The position numbers and the translations under genes were made by a program. A stretch of 10,565 nucleotides of DNA from Leptolyngbya sp. SIO4C5 (GTDB taxonomy: Bacteria > Cyanobacteriota > Cyanobacteriia > Phormidesmidales > Phormidesmidaceae). The stretch lies in contig JAAHIC010000088.1 of the NCBI GenBank assembly GCA_010671965.1, positions 1 to 10,565 of the forward strand. Reading direction: 5' to 3'. Shown one piece after another: positions 7,043 to 10,565 of this stretch; the first letter of the stretch is position 1, and the number at the start of each line of letters is the position of its first letter. The notes below the pieces were generated by a model that saw only the letters and a program-made list of their open reading frames with translations, had not been told where the DNA came from and searched no databases.

Positions 7043-7756
7043 CTATCTGTATGGCGGGGAGGGAGGAGCGGCTGGTTCTGAGAAGAGACCTAGCAAAGGG
7101 CCGAGGACAATGCCAAAGATGAAGCCGCCCGCATGGGCCCAGTAGGCCACGCCGCCCGTACCCATATCAGCCGTTGCCCCCAAGCTGGCAATGCCGTAGA
7201 GGGCCTGCTGCACAAACCAAAAGCCCAGGAAGAACAGGGCGGGAATGCGAATCGTGGTGATGAAAAAGAAAAACGGAATCAGGGTGAGGATACGGGCCTG
7301 GGGAAATTTGAGGATGTAAGCGCCCATCACCCCGGCGATCGCGCCGCTAGCGCCCACCGTAGGCACGGTAGAGCCGGGTTCAAAGATCCACTGGCTCAGA
7401 GCGGCTAAAATACCGCAGCCTAGGTAGAAAATAATGAATTTGACCTTGCCCAAACGGTCTTCAATATTGTTGCCAAATACCCACAGGTAGAGCATATTGC
7501 CGCCTAAGTGCAAAAAGCCCCCGTGCAAAAACTGAGACGAAATCAGGGTGAACCATTCCTGTAGCGGGTTGGGACCAGCCCCCTGAAAGCTGGTGCTAAG
7601 CTGAGCTGGAACGACCGCCCAGCGATCGAAAAATAGCTCTAGTGCCTGGGGCGATAGGCCAATTTCAAACAGAAAAATAGCAATATTTAGACCGATGAGG
7701 CCGTAGGTAATATACGGCGTGCTGCGAATCGGATTCTCATCACGTAAGGGAACCAC
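7043..7756 (-). CDS. Rhomboid-family intramembrane serine protease
   Basis: This 237-residue polytopic membrane protein cleaves transmembrane substrates within the lipid bilayer. Hydrophobic segments lie at about 16-33, 79-96, 105-123, 134-150, 155-168, 172-192 and 206-224. The catalytic dyad is Ser137 in GASGAIAG and His208 in YWAHAGGF. His83 and Asn87 in HLGGN form the usual HxxxN oxyanion motif. The protein begins MVPLRDENPI, as many cyanobacterial rhomboids do, and that places the start at a GTG (7754-7756). No ATG lies in frame upstream before a stop at 7832-7834, and no Shine-Dalgarno is evident. It is 90 bases downstream of the LD-carboxypeptidase gene in the same direction, so the two may share a transcript. 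The C-terminus ends in a short proline-rich tail. Substrates cannot be read from the sequence. Confidence 0.95.
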   Translation of the reverse strand: MVPLRDENPIRSTPYITYGLIGLNIAIFLFEIGLSPQALELFFDRWAVVPAQLSTSFQGAGPNPLQEWFTLISSQFLHGGFLHLGGNMLYLWVFGNNIEDRLGKVKFIIFYLGCGILAALSQWIFEPGSTVPTVGASGAIAGVMGAYILKFPQARILTLIPFFFFITTIRIPALFFLGFWFVQQALYGIASLGATADMGTGGVAYWAHAGGFIFGIVLGPLLGLFSEPAAPPSPPYR

Positions 7757-7846
7757 AGGCGCTGCTGGCGAAGGAGTACGTTTTTGATTGTAGGCGCTTA
7801 TTGCGGGCGGGTGCTGTAGGGCTGTAGCGATTCAGCAGCAGGCTCT

Positions 7847-8746
7847 CTATGCGGCAGGCAAAATTGTCAAGACGCCTTGATCGCCGTCGATTCTGGCCGG
7901 AACGCCCACCGGTAGCGCCGCATTAACCCCGTCATGCCCAAAGGGTAAGTCCGACACGATCGGAAGGCCCAAATCGCCCAGGCGATCGCGCAGCACCTCA
8001 GTCACGTTAAAGCTGGGCAGCTTTTTGGCTTCGCACTGGCTAAAACGCCCCAAGGCAATTCCCCGGACCGATTGAAGCCGGCCCATCATGCGCCAGTGAG
8101 TCAACATCCGATCGATGCGGTAGGGCGCTTCCGACACGTCTTCAAAAGCCAAAATCACGTTGTCTAAAGCTGGTTCGACTGATGTCCCTAGCAGACACGT
8201 GGCCACCGTCAGATTGGCAGGCATCAGCTTGCCCTCGGCGCTGCCGCCGCCCCAGCCGTTACCGTGCAGTGGCCCGATGCCGCGACCTTCTATCCAATTA
8301 AACAGGCGCTGCACTGACCCGTCAGGTTCATCTGCCAGCGTAGTCAGCAGTGGCCCATGTATGCCCGCAATGCCACGCTGACTCAGGCTCCATAGCAGGC
8401 TAGTGACATCAGAAAAACCCACCAGCCACTTATTAACGTCCGGCCACTGCCAGTCTTCTAGCAGCCGGGTGCCGCCATAGCCGCCTCTGGCGCAGAGAAT
8501 GCCTTTGCAGTCGGGATCTTGCAGCGCTTTGTAGAGCTGCTGGCGGCGATCGCCATCACTGCCTGCCAGATAGCCCCACTGAGCGTCATAGCCAGGAATC
8601 AGCTCAAGTTCGTAGCCCCGCGATCGCCAAACATCGACTCCCTGCTGAAATTTTTCTAGTTCCCGCAGCGCTCCACTGGGGGCAACAACGCAGAGGCGAT
8701 CGCCTGGCGTTAGCGGCGGTGGTGGTTGGCAAAAAGCAAGTTGCAT
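7847..8746 (-). CDS. LD-carboxypeptidase (peptidase family S66)
   Basis: S66 enzymes remove the terminal D-alanine from murein tetrapeptides during cytoplasmic peptidoglycan recycling; some relatives give immunity to microcin C7. The 299-residue protein is of normal length and shows LTPGDRLCVVAPSG (12-25), the ARGGYG loop (86-91), GFSDVT with nucleophile Ser112, LAFEDVSE with Glu202 and LPFGHDG with His271, completing the Ser-Glu-His triad. RIDRMLTHWR (210-219) is also typical. There is no signal peptide, which fits a cytoplasmic location. The ATG at 8746 puts MQLAF before the conserved PPPLTPGDRL; no Shine-Dalgarno is visible. Its promoter should lie in the 152-base gap shared with the divergent SLH gene. 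Four HIP1 octamers fall inside the coding sequence. The MccF-like role is less likely because no antibiotic cluster is nearby. Confidence 0.95.
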   Translation of the reverse strand: MQLAFCQPPPPLTPGDRLCVVAPSGALRELEKFQQGVDVWRSRGYELELIPGYDAQWGYLAGSDGDRRQQLYKALQDPDCKGILCARGGYGGTRLLEDWQWPDVNKWLVGFSDVTSLLWSLSQRGIAGIHGPLLTTLADEPDGSVQRLFNWIEGRGIGPLHGNGWGGGSAEGKLMPANLTVATCLLGTSVEPALDNVILAFEDVSEAPYRIDRMLTHWRMMGRLQSVRGIALGRFSQCEAKKLPSFNVTEVLRDRLGDLGLPIVSDLPFGHDGVNAALPVGVPARIDGDQGVLTILPAA

Positions 8747-8898
8747 AAGCGACGGTCACGAAGTATGAAGCGATAACTGGGACCCCCGTGGGGATTCTTA
8801 TCCTAGCTGAAACCTCGGTGCTGTCCGCCGATCTTAAGCTGTTGTAATGACATCAACTGCGCTAGCGTAAACGTATCTTCCCTGTTTGGATACGAATA

Positions 8899-9960
8899 AT
8901 GTGGGCGTGGTTATTTAGGTTTAAGACTCGTTTAGCTGGGCCAATTTTTATTCTGCTGGTGGCAACTGGCTGTGCGGGCGGGCCGCTGAGTCAACTGTTT
9001 GAGCGATCGCTAGAGGCCGATCCGCAGCTCAGCCAAAATCCCCCGTTTGGTGCGGAGGCCAGTACGCCTAATACCGAGGCGGACCCCAGCGACTCAGAAT
9101 CGACTGCTGCAGAGGAACCAATGGCGGAGGCACCGCAGCCGGGCGAGCCTGACTTCATTGGCCCAATGCCGCCGGAGACGGCTACGGCTCCTGAGGAAAC
9201 AGCGGCGCGATCGCCCGTTCGTAGCCGTCAAAGCTTTAGCGATTTAGATCAGGCCCCGGCAGAATTACAGTCTTATGTAGAAGATCTGGCTCAGGTAGGA
9301 CTGATTGATGCCGCTCCCAGCGAATCAGGCGAGGCCACCGATCAGTTTCAGCCGAATCAGGCTATTACCCGCCGCAACTATGCCCGCTGGCTGTTCAACG
9401 CCAACAATCAGTTTTATAGCGATCAGGCCAGCAAAAAAATTCGCCAGGGCGTTGCTAGCGCCCAGCCCGCGTTTCAGGACGTGCCTACTGCCGATCCAGA
9501 CTTTGCCGCGATTCAAGGACTGGCGGAAGCCGGACTGATTCCCAGCGCCCTCACAGGCAACTCTACTGCCGTCAATTTTCGCCCCGATGCCCCCCTGACG
9601 CGCGAAGATCTGATTTTGTGGAAGGTGCCCCTGGATACGCGGCAGGCTTTGCCCAATGCCTCGATTGAGGCGGTGCAGGAAGCCTGGGGCTTTCAGGATG
9701 CGGCTAAAGTTGAGCCGCTGGCGCTGAAAGCGGTGCTGGCGGACTATCAAAACGGCGAGTTTTCCAATATTCGCCGCGCCTTTGGCTATACGACGCTGCT
9801 GCTGCCGAAGAAGGCGACTACTCGCGCCGAAGCGGCGGCGACCCTCTGGCGCTTTGGTACTCAGACTGAGGGCATTTCAGCTTCGGATCTGGCAGCGGGG
9901 AAACCGCCTGCCAGAACAACGCCTGATGCGTCTGCACCGGAAGAGGCGGATGAGTCTTAG
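8899..9960 (+). CDS. SLH-domain lipoprotein
   Basis: The 353-residue protein begins with a basic/hydrophobic leader (1-24) and a lipobox VATGC with lipidated Cys25, so it should be exported and anchored by lipid. Residues 26-110 are a low-complexity Ala/Pro/Glu/Thr-rich linker. Three S-layer-homology-like repeats follow: about 112-167 (SFSDLD ... LAQVGLID ... FQPNQAITRRNYARWL), about 191-246 (AFQDVP ... LAEAGLIP ... FRPDAPLTREDLI) and a diverged one at about 264-318 (WGFQDA ... KKATTRAEAAATLWRFG). SLH repeats bind wall polymers or peptidoglycan, so the protein may tether a membrane to the wall (inference). The tail from about 325 is again Ala/Pro/acidic-rich. The start is chosen by the leader; only a GGA precedes it, inside the inverted repeat CGTATC/GATACG (8872-8877, 8889-8894), which could affect translation. 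No porin barrel follows, unlike SLH porins. Confidence 0.9.
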   Translation: MWAWLFRFKTRLAGPIFILLVATGCAGGPLSQLFERSLEADPQLSQNPPFGAEASTPNTEADPSDSESTAAEEPMAEAPQPGEPDFIGPMPPETATAPEETAARSPVRSRQSFSDLDQAPAELQSYVEDLAQVGLIDAAPSESGEATDQFQPNQAITRRNYARWLFNANNQFYSDQASKKIRQGVASAQPAFQDVPTADPDFAAIQGLAEAGLIPSALTGNSTAVNFRPDAPLTREDLILWKVPLDTRQALPNASIEAVQEAWGFQDAAKVEPLALKAVLADYQNGEFSNIRRAFGYTTLLLPKKATTRAEAAATLWRFGTQTEGISASDLAAGKPPARTTPDASAPEEADES

Positions 9961-10057
9961 CTCAGAAACTTTGCGCAGACTAGAGCGCGGCTTACGGTAA
10001 ATGTTCACTGGGCAGACTCATCCTGTCTTCTACGTAAGCTCTGACTGAGACTAAGCC

Positions 10058-10281
10058 CTATTCCAGCCGCACGCGCTGGACTAGCAGGCCCATTACCTCA
10101 CCCGGAGCGGGGGGATGATGACACGACCTTCGGGAATTTCGATCGGGTGTGTCCAGCGGCAGGTTTCGGCGTAGCGGGTTTGGTGAAGCTGGTGAATGGT
10201 GCGCTCGACTAAAGCGGAGGAGCCGCTCAGGATATGACGGATGGTTTGGGAGTCGTCGGAGCTATCGGCGGCGATTTCGGT
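10058..10281 (-). pseudogene. Frameshifted remnant of a small cyanobacterial ORF
   Basis: On the minus strand from about 10281 one frame reads TEIAADSSDDSQTIRHILSG, then SSALVERTIHQLHQTRYAET and CRWTHPIEIPEG, stopping at 10093-10095. A second frame then reads PAPGEVMGLLVQRVRLE and stops at 10058-10060. The switch is near a run of six C's (minus strand) at about 10110-10115. The two halves look like one small protein of about 75 residues. I have an impression of similar small hypothetical proteins in cyanobacteria but cannot name a family. The codon where a start would be expected (10282-10284) is CTT, and the frame is closed by TGA at 10309-10311, so the start is missing too. A sequencing error could explain the shift, but not easily the missing start. 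Confidence 0.5.
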
Positions 10282-10293
10282 AAGTGAGGATCG

Positions 10294-10382
10294 CGCTAAC
10301 GACCAAGGTCAGCGGTTGTAGATAACCTCGAACGCTAAACCGATAACCTCTCAGCGGTCGGTGTGCATTGGGGTTGTTATGC
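10294..10382 (-). other. Possible integron attC recombination site
   Basis: Read on the minus strand, the 89-base element starts GCATAAC (6 of 7 to RYYYAAC) and ends GTTAGCG (GTTAG kept; the last two positions do not fit GTTRRRY). Outer ends TAACAACC and GGTCGTTA pair at 7 of 8 positions. A CCGAC motif lies at plus 10357-10361, as in the L'' box of many attC sites. Inside are direct repeats GAGGTTATC (plus 10321-10329, 10342-10350) and ACCGCTGA (plus 10309-10316, 10351-10358). The length is within the attC range, and it starts 34 bases after the stop of an upstream minus-strand ORF, as in a gene cassette. The central pairing is imperfect and no integrase is in view, so this remains a hypothesis. 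Confidence 0.35.
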
Positions 10383-10416
10383 AGTGTTCTTAACATTCTT
10401 TATCTCGTTATGAGCA

Positions 10417-10565
10417 TCATCTAGATTGCATCACTTTCTCATATTGTCTTGGTGTACCCATTTCAGACTTTAAGAACTCTAGCCACTCTTTGGTATAAAC
10501 ATAATCATTATGATGAAGCTCATAAAGATTATGTTTATACCAAAGAGTGGCTAGAGTTCTTAAAA
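10417..10565 (-). CDS. 3' end of an unidentified minus-strand ORF, partial
   Basis: An open frame enters from the right edge and stops at 10417-10419, giving 48 residues ending KSEMGTPRQYEKVMQSR. I do not recognise it. The middle, YVYTKEWLEFLK, is charged and amphipathic like a helix, so the ORF could be real. GC is low compared with the other genes. The part before about residue 32 is encoded inside the terminal palindrome, where both strands are open and read nearly the same peptide. If the palindrome is an assembly fold-back, the first 15-18 residues are false and only NDYVYTKEWLEFLK and what follows are genuine. The attC-like element lies 34 bases beyond the stop, so this could be a cassette gene. 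Confidence 0.4.
   Translation of the reverse strand, partial: LRTLATLWYKHNLYELHHNDYVYTKEWLEFLKSEMGTPRQYEKVMQSR
10469..10564. repeat. Near-perfect 96-base palindrome at the window end
   Basis: Arms 10469-10506 and 10527-10564 are exact reverse complements over 38 bases. Inside them comes one A/A mismatch (10507/10526), six more pairs (TTATGA 10508-10513 with TCATAA 10520-10525) and a six-base loop TGAAGC (10514-10519). So 44 of 45 positions pair. The symmetry breaks at 10468/10565, one base from the edge, so its true outer limit may not be seen. No short hairpin of this kind is a normal terminator. The likely choices are a fold-back chimera at a contig end, or a real inverted duplication. Confidence 0.9.

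Larger units (their letters stand above)
542..9214. repeat. HIP1 octamers GCGATCGC, 13 copies
   Basis: Copies start at 542, 1320, 3752, 4412, 4788, 4901, 7335, 7982, 8546, 8620, 8696, 9003 and 9207. An eight-base word is expected about once per 65 kb at random, so the density here (about one per 0.8 kb) is the well-known cyanobacterial HIP1 over-representation. All but the copy at 1320 lie inside genes. None lies between 4909 and 7334, a stretch that contains frp and ocp, nor after 9214. Confidence 0.9.
9961..10565. other. 605-base stretch without an intact gene
   Basis: From 9961 to 10057 I see no gene and no clear terminator; only a distant 7-base inverted repeat (GCTTACG and CGTAAGC). From 10058 to about 10281 there is a minus-strand coding remnant. 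From 10294 to 10382 lies an attC-like element. From 10417 a minus-strand partial ORF runs off the right edge, and its last part lies in a palindrome at 10469-10564. By hand count, GC drops from about 60% at 10081-10140 to about one third over the last 180 bases. No HIP1 octamer occurs after 9214. Confidence 0.7.

Noticed and set aside
8747..8898. Clear divergent promoters between the carboxypeptidase and SLH genes
   Set aside because: Promoters must lie here, but no -35/-10 pair I tried was convincing on either strand.
9325..9750. Long open frame on the minus strand inside the SLH gene
   Set aside because: It lies wholly opposite a gene with clear domains and shows no family features of its own; a shadow of GC-rich coding.
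10309..10358. Repeats here as a CRISPR array
   Set aside because: Only two copies each of short words (8-9 bases) in mirrored order, no repeat-spacer pattern and no cas gene.

Overview
The window looks like chromosomal DNA of a phycobilisome-containing cyanobacterium. It carries a full-length orange carotenoid protein (OCP) gene, the fluorescence recovery protein (FRP) gene, an NblS/Hik33-type sensor kinase, a TIGR03792-type small protein and an EF-hand transaldolase, all cyanobacterial hallmarks. The octamer GCGATCGC (HIP1) occurs 13 times, far above chance. I cannot name the genus; the mix suggests a filamentous or Leptolyngbya/Synechococcales-like lineage (inference).

Layout. 1-1164 (-): 5' part of an HtrA/Deg serine protease running off the left edge. 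1335-1643 (+): TIGR03792-type protein. 1699-2043 (+): eight-cysteine, tail-anchored protein whose 3' end overlaps, convergently, the 3' end of nblS (2021-3991, -). Then, all on the minus strand in transcription order from the right: LD-carboxypeptidase (8746-7847), rhomboid protease (7756-7043), ocp (6818-5859), frp (5714-5388), transaldolase (5296-4115) and nblS. Divergent from the carboxypeptidase is an SLH-domain lipoprotein gene (8899-9960, +). The last 600 bases hold no intact gene: a frameshifted small-gene remnant (about 10281-10058, -), an integron attC-like element (10294-10382), the 3' end of an unidentified minus-strand ORF (from 10417) and a near-perfect 96-base palindrome (10469-10564) at the very end. 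That palindrome is either a real inverted repeat or an assembly fold-back.

Function. The core is a photoprotection module. OCP senses blue-green light and quenches phycobilisomes; FRP detaches OCP and restores antenna function. NblS is the high-light/stress kinase that signals to RpaB, and an imperfect RpaB (HLR1)-like box lies upstream of ocp, so sensor and possible target sit about 3 kb apart. HtrA and rhomboid are quality-control and membrane proteases, LD-carboxypeptidase and the SLH lipoprotein concern the cell envelope, and transaldolase is in the pentose phosphate pathway. The right end changes abruptly in base composition, to about one third GC by hand count, and looks acquired or mis-assembled.
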